Source: Halpernia humi (GTDB lineage: Bacteria; Bacteroidota; Bacteroidia; Flavobacteriales; Weeksellaceae). Taken from it: DNA of 64,000 bases. Position numbers and translations under genes: made by a program. Location: positions 140,038 to 204,037 of the forward strand of contig NZ_FNUS01000008.1 in assembly GCF_900108025.1 (NCBI RefSeq). The letters run 5' to 3'. Positions 34,632 through 43,250 of the stretch are shown here, in pieces (the stretch's first letter is position 1; the number at the start of each line of letters is the position of its first letter). The notes below the pieces were generated by a model. That model had not been told where the DNA came from, did not search any database, and saw nothing but the letters and a program-made list of their open reading frames with translations.

Positions 34632-34685
34632 GATGCAGAATTATTTTTTATTTAACTTTAAAGATTGATTAAAAATAGTAGAGTA

Positions 34686-37600
34686 ATGGCAAAAATATTA
34701 GGTTTAGATTTAGGAACAAACTCCATTGGTTGGGCGATTGTGGATGATAAGAATAGCAAAATACTTGATACAGGAGTTAGAATTTTTCCTGAAGGAGTAG
34801 TTGCAAAAACTATTGGAAGTGGAGATAAAGAAGAAAGTAAAAATGCGAAAAGGCGAGAAAGCCGTCAAACAAGGAGAGGTTTTTATAGAAAAAGATTGAG
34901 GAAAATAAAATTATTAAGAACATTGATTAATTTTAAAATGTGCCCGTTGGAACATTTTGAACTTGATGTTTGGAGTAAATGGGACAAAATAAAAAAGAAG
35001 GAAGGTAGAATGGCACCTGAATTATTTCTTCCAGAAAATAGTGCATATAATCTATGGTTGAAACAAAATCCTTACATTTTGAGAGACAAAGCATTATCGA
35101 AAGATTTAACTTTAACTGAATTTGGAAGAGTCTTATATCATCTTATACAAAGAAGAGGTTTTTTAAGTAATCGAAAAGGGAAAGATGACGGAAAAATTTA
35201 TGGTGGAAAAGAAGGTATAGTCGGAATTGATAAAACTAATGAACAAATTAAGAATTCAACTTTGGGTAAATTTTTATTTAAAATATTACCAAAAGAGGGC
35301 GAGCCATTTAAAATTATAGAAGATGAACTAGGAAATGAATTACGTGTAAGATCAAGATATACTTTGCGAGATATGTACATTGCAGAATTCGAAGCAATTT
35401 GGAATAGACAAGCAAAACATTTAGGTCTTGATAATATTTATTACTCCAATGTAAAAAATGTTTTATTAAAAGGCAGTTTAAAAAACAAAAAAAATGAACG
35501 AAAAATCAACCACCTAAAAAAAATAAAAGGTAATGGAAATATTGAGATTATAACTTTAAATAATAACCTCTCAAAAAATGAAAAACCGAAGTATTTATTA
35601 AAAATTGCAACTAAACTTCCATTAAAAGAATTTTTAGCAGGAAGAATTGAAAAGGATGAGGATGGTAAAATTAAATTTAAAAGTAATGAAAGTGTATTGT
35701 TTTGGCAGCGACCATTACGTTCTCAAAAAAAGTTGCTTGCAAAATGTCGTTTTGAACCAGATTTAAAAGATGATAATGGTAAATTTATTCAGAAAGGAAA
35801 AACACCTTGTCATTTATCACATCCTTTATATGAAGAATATAGAGCCTATCAATATGTGAATAATATTGAATATGGAAAGAAACAACGACTTGAAGAATCC
35901 CAACGTAAGCAAGTTATAGACTTGATAAACTCTAAAGACGGTAATTTTAAATTTAGTGAAATAAAAAAGAAGTTAAAGTTATCCTATGAAACTTTTAATT
36001 ATTCAGATGATTCGTCAGTTAATGGAAATTATATGATTAAAAATTTGAACTCTATTTTCCCAAAAGAAATACTAGAAAAAGAATTTGTAGTAAACGTTAA
36101 TAAAGAAGATATTATAGAATATGGTTATGAGCGCATTTGGCATTTATTCCATTTTTGTGAAGATAATGATGTTTTAATTAAAAAACTTCAAGATAATTTT
36201 GATTTATCTGAAAATGATATAGAAAAAATTTCAAAAATAAATTTAAAAGAAGGATATTCTAATGTTTCTTTAAAAGCAATTAAAAATATTTTACCTTATT
36301 TAAAAGAAGGTAAACTTTTAAGTGATGCAGTGATTTTAGGAGGTGTCCGAAATGTTTTTGGGAAAAAATGGCATGAGTTTATTGATTTTCACGAAAAAAT
36401 TGAAAAAGATATTTTGTACATAAATCATCAAAAATCTAATAAAGAGGGTGAAGCCATTGAAAAAATAAAAAAATATTTGATAGATTATAAATTTGGTTTT
36501 ACTGAAAATGATAATAGATTTAAAAAACTTTACCATCATAGTCAAGACGTTGTAGAAGTTAAACTTCAGAAAAAAATTGGACCTGTTGAAGATTTAAGAA
36601 ATCCAATTGTTCAGCAAGGCGTAAATGAAGTAAGACGATTAGTAAATGAATTATTGGATGTACATGGGAAATTTGACCAAGTTAGAGTTGAGTTGGGAAG
36701 AGATTTAAAAAATAACAAATCTAAACGCGAAGAAATAGGATATAAAATTCGTGAAAATACTGCCAAAAATGAGAAAGCAAAAGAACTTCTTATTGAATAT
36801 GGTTTAAGACAAAGTAGAGACAATGTGCAAAAAGTTTTATTATTTCAAGAAATGTTGGATAGAGGAACTGTTGCAGTTTGTCCTTATACCAATAAGACAA
36901 TTAATATTTCTGATGTGTTGGGAAATGAAAATAAAATGCAAATAGAACATATTATACCCAAAAGTATTTCGTTGGATGATAGTTTTGCAAATAAAACCTT
37001 ATGTGATTCAAAATTTAATGGTTTAAAAGGTGAAAGAACACCTTATGAGTTTTATCAAATTAACAATGATGCGAATTTGTGGGGAGGTTCTAAATCTTGG
37101 GAAGAAATTGAACGGCGAACATTTCGAATTTTACCATATTCAAAAGCAAAACGCTTCACATCTAAAACTAAATTTGAAACAAATGATTTTATTCAAAGAC
37201 AATTAAATGATACAAGATATATAAGTAAAAAAACAAAAGAAATTTTATCTCAGATTTGCGAAGACGTAAGAGTAATGCCAGGAAGTTTAACTGCTGAATT
37301 AAGAAAATTGTGGGGATTAAACAATATTTTACATCCTGCTTTTGTTCTAGATTTGCCTGCTCTTCATATTGATGCAAACAAACATATTCCTCATTATGTC
37401 GTTTTGGATGAGGATAATGTGCCAATTTTATCTCAACGGATTTATAATGATAAGCCGATATTGAAAGCAAATCAAACTTCTATAACTGGCTTTGTAGATA
37501 ATGAAATTTTTAAATCAAAAGAAAAATATGTAAAATTTGAAGTAAAAGCACCAAATTTATCAAATGGAGAATATTGGGCAAAATTACTTTTATCAAATCC

Positions 37601-39380
37601 AAAAAGTATAGTTCGTGTATTTAAGGAAAAACCAAAATCAACTGAAAATGAAATTGTGGTTCGGGGGAAAATTGAAAAAGAAAAATTTAAACATGAAGGA
37701 TTAAGTGGAATAAATGCAGAAGGTAAAGAAAACGGAACTTATTGGGCGAAATTATCAATAGTAGATAAAAAATTTAAAAAACCGAAAAAAGATGACCAAC
37801 CAAAGAAAAATGGAAAGCAAATCTTACTTTTTGGAGCGGTAAAAGAAGGCGTTTTCTCTTCCTATATGTACGAATGCGATGCAGATCTTGAAGACGGTAA
37901 ATATTGGTTAATTCTTGATATTGATTTTGAAAATGTAGAATTTGAAAAAGCCTTAAACGAACGACCAGAAGTACTAGAAAACCAAATATTAATTCAAGGA
38001 ATTACGAATGATGAAAATGTTTTTGTTTCAGATATGGACTGTCAACATCAATTTTTAATGAATGAGGGCAAAGGCAAATATTACGTATTGTTTGATATTA
38101 TTTCAGAAGTAAATGAATTCTATCCAATAAAAACCAAAAGTCCTGAATTAGAAAACGGACAATCTTTAACAGAAGGAACAATTTGGGTAGATAAATATAC
38201 AGGAGAAATAAAATTTGATCCAAAAAAAAACAGAGAAGACCATCGTCATCATGCAATTGATGCTTTAGTGATAGCATTAACCAAAGAAACTTATTTCCAA
38301 CAATTAAGTAGAAGAAATGCTTCATCTGAAAATAAAAAGCGCGGAAATGAATATGAAAAAGAACAATTAGATTTTGCAGAACCTTGGAAGGAATTTCATG
38401 TTGATGCACAAAAATCAATAAATAGCATTTTGATTTCGCATAAACAAAACAAAAATATTTTAACAAAAATAACAAAGAAAATCACTAAAAATGGTAAAAC
38501 ATATAAAAGTGAAGGAATGTCGGTTCGTGGGCAATTGCATGACAAAACCTATTATGGTCATAATAAAAATTGTAAAGCAGACGAATACGTTTATAGAGTT
38601 GATATTAATAATTTAAGTTTTTCTCAATTAACAAATATCATAGATCTTAATTTAAAAGCAGTTATTGTTGAAGGCGTTATAAAAAAATTTGAGGAAAGTG
38701 AAAAACTTTTATTCAAAAAAATGAATTCAAAAGTTCAAAATTTAGATAAAAGCAAAGTGAAAAAAATTAAGGCAAAAGTTGATAAAATTTTAAAAGAAAC
38801 ATCTTTTTTTATGCCAAATGAAGGCAAAAGATATATTCGCCTAAATATAATTGAGCCTGCAAATTTTGAAAGAATGCCAGTTCCAATTAAAAAAGTTAGA
38901 ATTAGGAAAGTATTAAGAAATGCGGAAAAATTAAATAATGAAATAAAACAATTTGTTGATCCGCAAAACAATCACCACGTTTTAATATACAAAGACGAAA
39001 ACGGAAATTTAAAAGAAGAAGTTGTTACTTTCTGGACTGTAGTTGAACGCAAAAGAACAGGTGAACCCGTTTATAAATTACCATCTGATGGCAAAAAAAT
39101 AGTTACAACTTTGCAAATAAATGATATGTTTTTGTTGGGATTAAATGAAGATGAAATCAATTGGGAAAATCCAAATTATAACCATTTAAAAGAGCATTTG
39201 TATAGAGTTCAGAAATTTACATCTGGTGATTTTTATTTTAGAATTGCTAAAACATCATCCATCCAAAACGGAGAAGAAAAACAACAAATTAATAGTTTTG
39301 GTCTAGGGAAGAATGGATGGTTAACACATAATCCCATAAAAGTAAAAATTTCAGTTTCAGGAAAAATTTTAAAAGTATGA
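34686..39380 (+). CDS. cas9: Type II-C CRISPR endonuclease Cas9, very long variant
   Basis: A 1564-aa RNA-guided DNA nuclease, longer than most type II-C proteins (about 1000-1500). RuvC-I KILGLDLGTNSIGWAIVDD has catalytic Asp8. The arginine-rich bridge helix is at 51-80 (KRRESRQTRRGFYRKRLRK). RuvC-II VRVELGRDL has Glu669. HNH has QIEHIIPKS with His755, and Asn778. RuvC-III HRHHAIDAL has His1189 and Asp1192. All nuclease residues are present. Between HNH and RuvC-III, residues about 943-1163 hold four tandem repeats of about 55 aa, each centred on (D/N)G-x-YW or GKYY. The rest (about 1200-1564) is the PAM-interacting C-terminus. I start at ATG 34686; an upstream in-frame TTG at 34665 would add seven residues before the RuvC-I strand and is unlikely. 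Confidence 0.97.
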   Translation: MAKILGLDLGTNSIGWAIVDDKNSKILDTGVRIFPEGVVAKTIGSGDKEESKNAKRRESRQTRRGFYRKRLRKIKLLRTLINFKMCPLEHFELDVWSKWDKIKKKEGRMAPELFLPENSAYNLWLKQNPYILRDKALSKDLTLTEFGRVLYHLIQRRGFLSNRKGKDDGKIYGGKEGIVGIDKTNEQIKNSTLGKFLFKILPKEGEPFKIIEDELGNELRVRSRYTLRDMYIAEFEAIWNRQAKHLGLDNIYYSNVKNVLLKGSLKNKKNERKINHLKKIKGNGNIEIITLNNNLSKNEKPKYLLKIATKLPLKEFLAGRIEKDEDGKIKFKSNESVLFWQRPLRSQKKLLAKCRFEPDLKDDNGKFIQKGKTPCHLSHPLYEEYRAYQYVNNIEYGKKQRLEESQRKQVIDLINSKDGNFKFSEIKKKLKLSYETFNYSDDSSVNGNYMIKNLNSIFPKEILEKEFVVNVNKEDIIEYGYERIWHLFHFCEDNDVLIKKLQDNFDLSENDIEKISKINLKEGYSNVSLKAIKNILPYLKEGKLLSDAVILGGVRNVFGKKWHEFIDFHEKIEKDILYINHQKSNKEGEAIEKIKKYLIDYKFGFTENDNRFKKLYHHSQDVVEVKLQKKIGPVEDLRNPIVQQGVNEVRRLVNELLDVHGKFDQVRVELGRDLKNNKSKREEIGYKIRENTAKNEKAKELLIEYGLRQSRDNVQKVLLFQEMLDRGTVAVCPYTNKTINISDVLGNENKMQIEHIIPKSISLDDSFANKTLCDSKFNGLKGERTPYEFYQINNDANLWGGSKSWEEIERRTFRILPYSKAKRFTSKTKFETNDFIQRQLNDTRYISKKTKEILSQICEDVRVMPGSLTAELRKLWGLNNILHPAFVLDLPALHIDANKHIPHYVVLDEDNVPILSQRIYNDKPILKANQTSITGFVDNEIFKSKEKYVKFEVKAPNLSNGEYWAKLLLSNPKSIVRVFKEKPKSTENEIVVRGKIEKEKFKHEGLSGINAEGKENGTYWAKLSIVDKKFKKPKKDDQPKKNGKQILLFGAVKEGVFSSYMYECDADLEDGKYWLILDIDFENVEFEKALNERPEVLENQILIQGITNDENVFVSDMDCQHQFLMNEGKGKYYVLFDIISEVNEFYPIKTKSPELENGQSLTEGTIWVDKYTGEIKFDPKKNREDHRHHAIDALVIALTKETYFQQLSRRNASSENKKRGNEYEKEQLDFAEPWKEFHVDAQKSINSILISHKQNKNILTKITKKITKNGKTYKSEGMSVRGQLHDKTYYGHNKNCKADEYVYRVDINNLSFSQLTNIIDLNLKAVIVEGVIKKFEESEKLLFKKMNSKVQNLDKSKVKKIKAKVDKILKETSFFMPNEGKRYIRLNIIEPANFERMPVPIKKVRIRKVLRNAEKLNNEIKQFVDPQNNHHVLIYKDENGNLKEEVVTFWTVVERKRTGEPVYKLPSDGKKIVTTLQINDMFLLGLNEDEINWENPNYNHLKEHLYRVQKFTSGDFYFRIAKTSSIQNGEEKQQINSFGLGKNGWLTHNPIKVKISVSGKILKV

Positions 39381-39847
39381 ATCGTTCAGATTTTTTAAAA
39401 GCATTCGGTTTAGGTTCGGTAGGTTTAGTCATTCCAAATACATTATGGTCGCAAAAACCAGTAAAAATATATGACAATTATGTGAAAGGTTTAATGCACT
39501 ACCAATTTAGAAAAATTAAAAAGCAATTAACTTTAGGTCAAGAACTTTTACTTGAAAGAGAAATAGCGAATACTTATGACCAATTTGCCGTTGAGGTTTA
39601 TTTTAATGAATACAAATTAGGTTATTTGGCTGCTTATGAAAATATTGCGATTGCCAATATGTTAGACCAAGGTGTTGAATTTTCTGCATTTATAAGTGAA
39701 ATTGACAAAAAAAATGAATTTGAAGGTTTAGCAATTGAAATTTACACTAATATTGTAATTCAAAATCCAAAAATACTAGAAACCGATTTACTGGATAAAA
39801 GAGCAGATGATGCCATAGATCAATACAGAATTGGCGCGAAATATTAG
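39377..39847 (+). CDS. HIRAN-domain protein coupled to cas9
   Basis: A 156-aa protein whose ATG overlaps the cas9 stop by 4 bp (ATGA), so it is translationally coupled. Residues 35-115 match a HIRAN domain: LGQELLLEREIANTYDQFAVEV, cited here as LLLEREIANTYDQFAVEV (58-75), then LGYLAAYENIAIANML (81-96), with the typical 'REp.N.yD..AV.V ... lGYlp...n..iA.ll' order. HIRAN domains bind DNA ends in helicases such as HLTF. The N-terminus NRSDFLKAFGLGSVGLVIP looks like a degenerate twin-arginine signal (RS in place of RR), as in other small flavobacterial HIRAN proteins, so export cannot be excluded. No nuclease or helicase domain is attached. It sits between cas9 and the array leader, where cas1 and cas2 would be expected. 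Confidence 0.8.
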   Translation: MNRSDFLKAFGLGSVGLVIPNTLWSQKPVKIYDNYVKGLMHYQFRKIKKQLTLGQELLLEREIANTYDQFAVEVYFNEYKLGYLAAYENIAIANMLDQGVEFSAFISEIDKKNEFEGLAIEIYTNIVIQNPKILETDLLDKRADDAIDQYRIGAKY

Positions 39848-39945
39848 GAAATTAGAAAGAAGCTCTTTGACATACAGTTTTTCGGAGGTCATAAGCAACC
39901 AAACCACAACGGAAAATCTTCCCGATTTTCTGCAACGGATTTTCC
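39848..39945 (+). promoter_or_regulatory. CRISPR leader with repeat-complementary hairpin
   Basis: A 98-bp non-coding stretch between the HIRAN gene and the first repeat. It holds TTGACA (39867-39872), 17 bp, then CATAAG (39890-39895), which resembles a general sigma-70 promoter; no TAnnTTTG is present. A 19-nt arm at 39900-39918 is perfectly complementary to 39938-39956, which covers the last 8 nt of the leader and the first 11 nt of repeat 1. An alternative shorter pairing GAAAATC / GATTTTC exists inside the loop (39912-39918 with 39924-39930). Confidence 0.7.
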
Positions 39946-41696
39946 GTTGTGGTTTGATTAAAGATTAGAAAAAACGATATTGACAACTCAGAAAAAATAA
40001 TAAACGGCGTTGTTGTGGTTTGATTAAAGATTAGAAAAAACGATATTATGCAATTGTTAATTTAATTAATGACGGTTGTTGTGGTTTGATTAAAGATTAG
40101 AAAAAACGATATTCGGCAATTCCTTACTATAATATTCAGTTTAGTTGTGGTTTGATTAAAGATTAGAAAAAACGATATTTTCTGTGATTTTGTTTTGCAA
40201 ATCTTGCATGTTGTGGTTTGATTAAAGATTAGAAAAAACGATATTGAGTGTGAGGTTATAGAGTTGCTTCCAGTTGTTGTGGTTTGATTAAAGATTAGAA
40301 AAAACGATATTGATAAAGACAAAGCAACGGGCGAATCGTTTGTTGTGGTTTGATTAAAGATTAGAAAAAACGATATTTGTCGGTGCTAAACCGTAAAGGT
40401 GTGAGCCGTTGTGGTTTGATTAAAGATTAGAAAAAACGATATTAAAAGTAATCTTCGGAAATCGAGTGCCGATGTTGTGGTTTGATTAAAGATTAGAAAA
40501 AACGATATTGTTTCATAAACAAAGCACCCACTTTGTTGTGTTGTGGTTTGATTAAAGATTAGAAAAAACGATATTCAAAGGTAAAGATGCACAACGTGTC
40601 GCAGCGTTGTGGTTTGATTAAAGATTAGAAAAAACGATATTTTCAAAACCTGCTTTTTGTAGCCAATCACCGTTGTGGTTTGATTAAAGATTAGAAAAAA
40701 CGATATTTAAGGTAAATAATAACTCTGCTGCAATCTAGTTGTGGTTTGATTAAAGATTAGAAAAAACGATATTCAACAGGCTTAAGTGCAAAATCTAAAG
40801 TGTGTTGTGGTTTGATTAAAGATTAGAAAAAACGATATTTTATGGTCTCAAATGTATTTGCTTGACCGTGTTGTGGTTTGATTAAAGATTAGAAAAAACG
40901 ATATTCGGCACTAAATTCATACTTTAAAATCAAATGTTGTGGTTTGATTAAAGATTAGAAAAAACGATATTATCTAGTAAAATCGGGGTGCAACAATATC
41001 CGTTGTGGTTTGATTAAAGATTAGAAAAAACGATATTATGGGTTTGGGTTTATGATTTTGAGAGAATGTTGTGGTTTGATTAAAGATTAGAAAAAACGAT
41101 ATTTATTATTTATATTTGTTTTATGAATTTCTTGTTGTGGTTTGATTAAAGATTAGAAAAAACGATATTTAATTCAATTCAAGTCCTACGATACTGCTGT
41201 TGTGGTTTGATTAAAGATTAGAAAAAACGATATTTTGTGCCGCTCCCACAACACTGTTTAAGGTGTTGTGGTTTGATTAAAGATTAGAAAAAACGATATT
41301 AAGAGTTCGGCGCAAACTACGAGGCTTTTAGTTGTGGTTTGATTAAAGATTAGAAAAAACGATATTGATTTCTCGCACCGATGTAATGGCTTTCTTGTTG
41401 TGGTTTGATTAAAGATTAGAAAAAACGATATTTTCTTCAATTTTATTATATTTAGTTGAATTGTTGTGGTTTGATTAAAGATTAGAAAAAACGATATTTT
41501 TTCTTCCAAAGATTGAAATACCTTCCTCGTTGTGGTTTGATTAAAGATTAGAAAAAACGATATTCTTTTATTTGTATATTTGCAGTATGGATTTGTTGTG
41601 GTTTGATTAAAGATTAGAAAAAACGATATTTTTCGTTTGTTCTACATAGATCAAGCAAGCGTTGTGGTTTGATTAAAGATTAGAAAAAACGATATT
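39946..41696 (+). CRISPR. CRISPR array, 27 repeats and 26 spacers
   Basis: Twenty-seven copies of a 36-bp repeat that begins GTTGTGGTTTGATTAAAG and ends ATTAGAAAAAACGATATT. All read as identical, including the last. The spacers are 30 nt, except spacer 19 (41170-41198), which is 29 nt. The direction is fixed by complementarity of the repeat 5' part to the tracrRNA. This matches type II-C. I saw no duplicated spacer and no spacer identical to other sequence in the window, but this was by eye only. Minus-strand translation of the array gives repeated ISFFLIFNQTTT peptides, which are artefacts. Confidence 0.99.
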
Positions 41697-41753
41697 AGTT
41701 GGAGCCTTACCTTCTAATAATCAAAGTTTTAAGTGGAAAATATCGTTCTAAAA

Positions 41754-41799
41754 AATGCTTCTTTTTTGCACTGATAAAGCAAGATTGAAGCATTTTTTT
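41754..41799. terminator. Bidirectional terminator between CRISPR array and cas2
   Basis: Arms AATGCTTC (41754-41761) and GAAGCATT (41787-41794), extended by flanking A-run and T-run, around a 25-nt loop that contains a further short TTGC / GCAA pairing. It can end the pre-crRNA in one direction and the cas1-cas2 transcript in the other. Confidence 0.8.
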
Positions 41800-41803
41800 A
41801 TTC

Positions 41804-42133
41804 CTAAAATAATTCCAATTGCACAGGGCCAGGCGGTTTCGGGACTTCGGCTTTGCCCCAAAAATTCATAATATTTCCAAACTGTTTATCCGTGATGCGC
41901 AAAACACTCACTTTCCCAAATGGTGGAAGCAATTGTTGCACACGCTTTTCGTGCACATCCGCGCTCTCGCTACTTGCACAATGCCGCATATAAACAGAAA
42001 ATTGCATCATATTAAAACCATCTTTCAATAAATTTGTTCTAAATTTCGACGCGTTGTGTCGGTCTTTTTTAGTTTCGGTCGGTAAATCAAAAAACACAAA
42101 AATCCACATAATTCGGTAGCCATTTAGTTCCAT
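41804..42133 (-). CDS. cas2: CRISPR-associated endoribonuclease Cas2
   Basis: A 109-aa partner of Cas1 in spacer acquisition. I start at the ATG giving MELNGYRIMWIFVFFDLPTE; the 'vFFDLP' strand is the Cas2 ferredoxin-fold beta-1 with its conserved aspartate. LLKDGFNMMQFSVYMRHC follows, then EKRVQQLLPPFGKVSVLRITDKQFG, seen here as RVQQLLPPFGKVSVLRITDK. These are typical for subtype II-C in Bacteroidota. The C-terminus ends PVQLELF. It overlaps the 3' end of cas1 by 10 bp (ATGGAACTAA), so the two are coupled. It lies on the opposite strand to cas9. Confidence 0.97.
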   Translation of the reverse strand: MELNGYRIMWIFVFFDLPTETKKDRHNASKFRTNLLKDGFNMMQFSVYMRHCASSESADVHEKRVQQLLPPFGKVSVLRITDKQFGNIMNFWGKAEVPKPPGPVQLELF

Positions 42134-43017
42134 AATTTTGGAAAATTTAGTTTCTTTTTTTCTCCCGTAAAGCATTGTTGCAGAGAACTCGCAGTTTTTT
42201 GCAAACCTACCATCAACGGACTTTTTTCTTCATTAAAGTAAACCGTTTGCGTCAAGATTTTTAGAAATTCTACTTTTACAGCGCTTGTCAGATCTTGGTT
42301 GTCGCTCATTTTTATTAATTCAAAAACTTTTTCATCCACCAAGGGTCGAAACGGTTCCATCATATCATCTGCCAAAGCATACGCATTATATTTATTTCGG
42401 TGATGGATGCCCAAAGTATTCAAAAGTCCGCTTCCAGAAAGCGCTCTCGCCGTTGCTGCTCTTAAAATAGCATAACCATAATTCAAAAAATTATTAGGAA
42501 AATCACCAAATCTTTCTCGCTTTACCTTTAAATCGCTGTATTCAAAAAAAGCCCTCCAATAAAGATTAGCCGCAACGCCTTCCATATTTGAAGTGTCGCC
42601 GCTCAACACTCTTGAAGCCAAAAAATTTAGCGAGTTACTCTCACCAGTTATCTTTTCTAATAATAGGCCCTGATTGGCGATTTTTTCTACCACAGTTTGT
42701 TGCCAAAGTTGCTTTTTCAAAGGTAAAGTTGCTTCAATTTGGTTTCGAAAAATTTCTTGTTGAATATAATGGCTATTGAGGTTCAGAAACATGCCATTGG
42801 GTAAATGATTGTTTCCGCAGACAACAATGGCCGCATTGTTTTCAACCAATAAATTCATTGCAGGAATACTTAAAAAAACTTGCGGATGATCGATCACCAA
42901 ATAACCAACATCTTCCGCCGGAATCGTGCTTTCTCGCAATTCTGTTTTAATGACCAATTGCAAATGTTTGGTGCTTACCGAAGTCTTGTTTTCTAATAAA
43001 ATGGTTCTCTTTAGCAT
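42124..43017 (-). CDS. cas1: CRISPR-associated integrase Cas1
   Basis: A 297-aa integrase that inserts spacers with Cas2. The three metal ligands of the family are visible: Glu in NMEGVAANLYWRAFF, His in LGIHHRNKYNAYALADD, and Asp in the same stretch (ADDMMEPFRP). The N-terminal beta domain starts MLKRTILLENKTSVSTKHLQL, as in other type II Cas1 proteins. It is the upstream gene of a cas1-cas2 pair that faces the array from its trailer side. No csn2 or cas4 is present, consistent with II-C. Confidence 0.98.
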   Translation of the reverse strand: MLKRTILLENKTSVSTKHLQLVIKTELRESTIPAEDVGYLVIDHPQVFLSIPAMNLLVENNAAIVVCGNNHLPNGMFLNLNSHYIQQEIFRNQIEATLPLKKQLWQQTVVEKIANQGLLLEKITGESNSLNFLASRVLSGDTSNMEGVAANLYWRAFFEYSDLKVKRERFGDFPNNFLNYGYAILRAATARALSGSGLLNTLGIHHRNKYNAYALADDMMEPFRPLVDEKVFELIKMSDNQDLTSAVKVEFLKILTQTVYFNEEKSPLMVGLQKTASSLQQCFTGEKKKLNFPKLWN

Positions 43018-43145
43018 AATTAAAGCATTTTTTTAATAAAAATTGAGTTTTCAATTCCTATTAATTAGTTTTCATTAAATTAATTGAATTTTCTTCAATA
43101 AAACTTACGGAAAACCATATAACCTGAAATTAAATCAAATTAGTT

Positions 43146-43153
43146 TAAATTTG
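43146..43153 (+). promoter_or_regulatory. -7 element TAAATTTG upstream of the ATP synthase region
   Basis: Exact TAnnTTTG, 93 bp before the first membrane-protein ATG at 43247. It is probably the first promoter of the atp unit. Confidence 0.55.
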
Positions 43154-43208
43154 CACCTTCAAAAAAATAAAATAGTGCGCCCTAAAAACTTATCTTTGGG
43201 CCATAAAA

Positions 43209-43250
43209 ATGAGCGCTTTCAACATCAAAGAAAACCTTAAGAAAAAATGA
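43209..43250 (+). CDS. 13-codon micro-ORF overlapping the next start (ATGA)
   Basis: ATG at 43209 encodes MSAFNIKENLKKK and stops in TGA that overlaps the ATG of the next gene by 3 bases of ATGA. It lies downstream of the promoter element in a short leader. It could be a leader peptide for translational coupling, a remnant of an atpZ/atpI-like gene, or chance. No family resemblance at this length. Confidence 0.25.
   Translation: MSAFNIKENLKKK

Noticed and set aside
34664..34679. Repeat-like TTGATTAAA next to the cas9 start
   Set aside because: Only nine bases match the CRISPR repeat in a very AT-rich context; no pairing partner or structure supports a second anti-repeat.
34665..34685. Upstream TTG as cas9 start
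   Set aside because: It would put seven residues ahead of the RuvC-I strand; the ATG at 34686 gives the usual Cas9 N-terminus.
40062..41509. Open frames on the minus strand of the CRISPR array with repeated ISFFLIFNQTTT peptides
   Set aside because: They are translations of the repeat; spacing and content follow the 66-bp repeat-spacer period.
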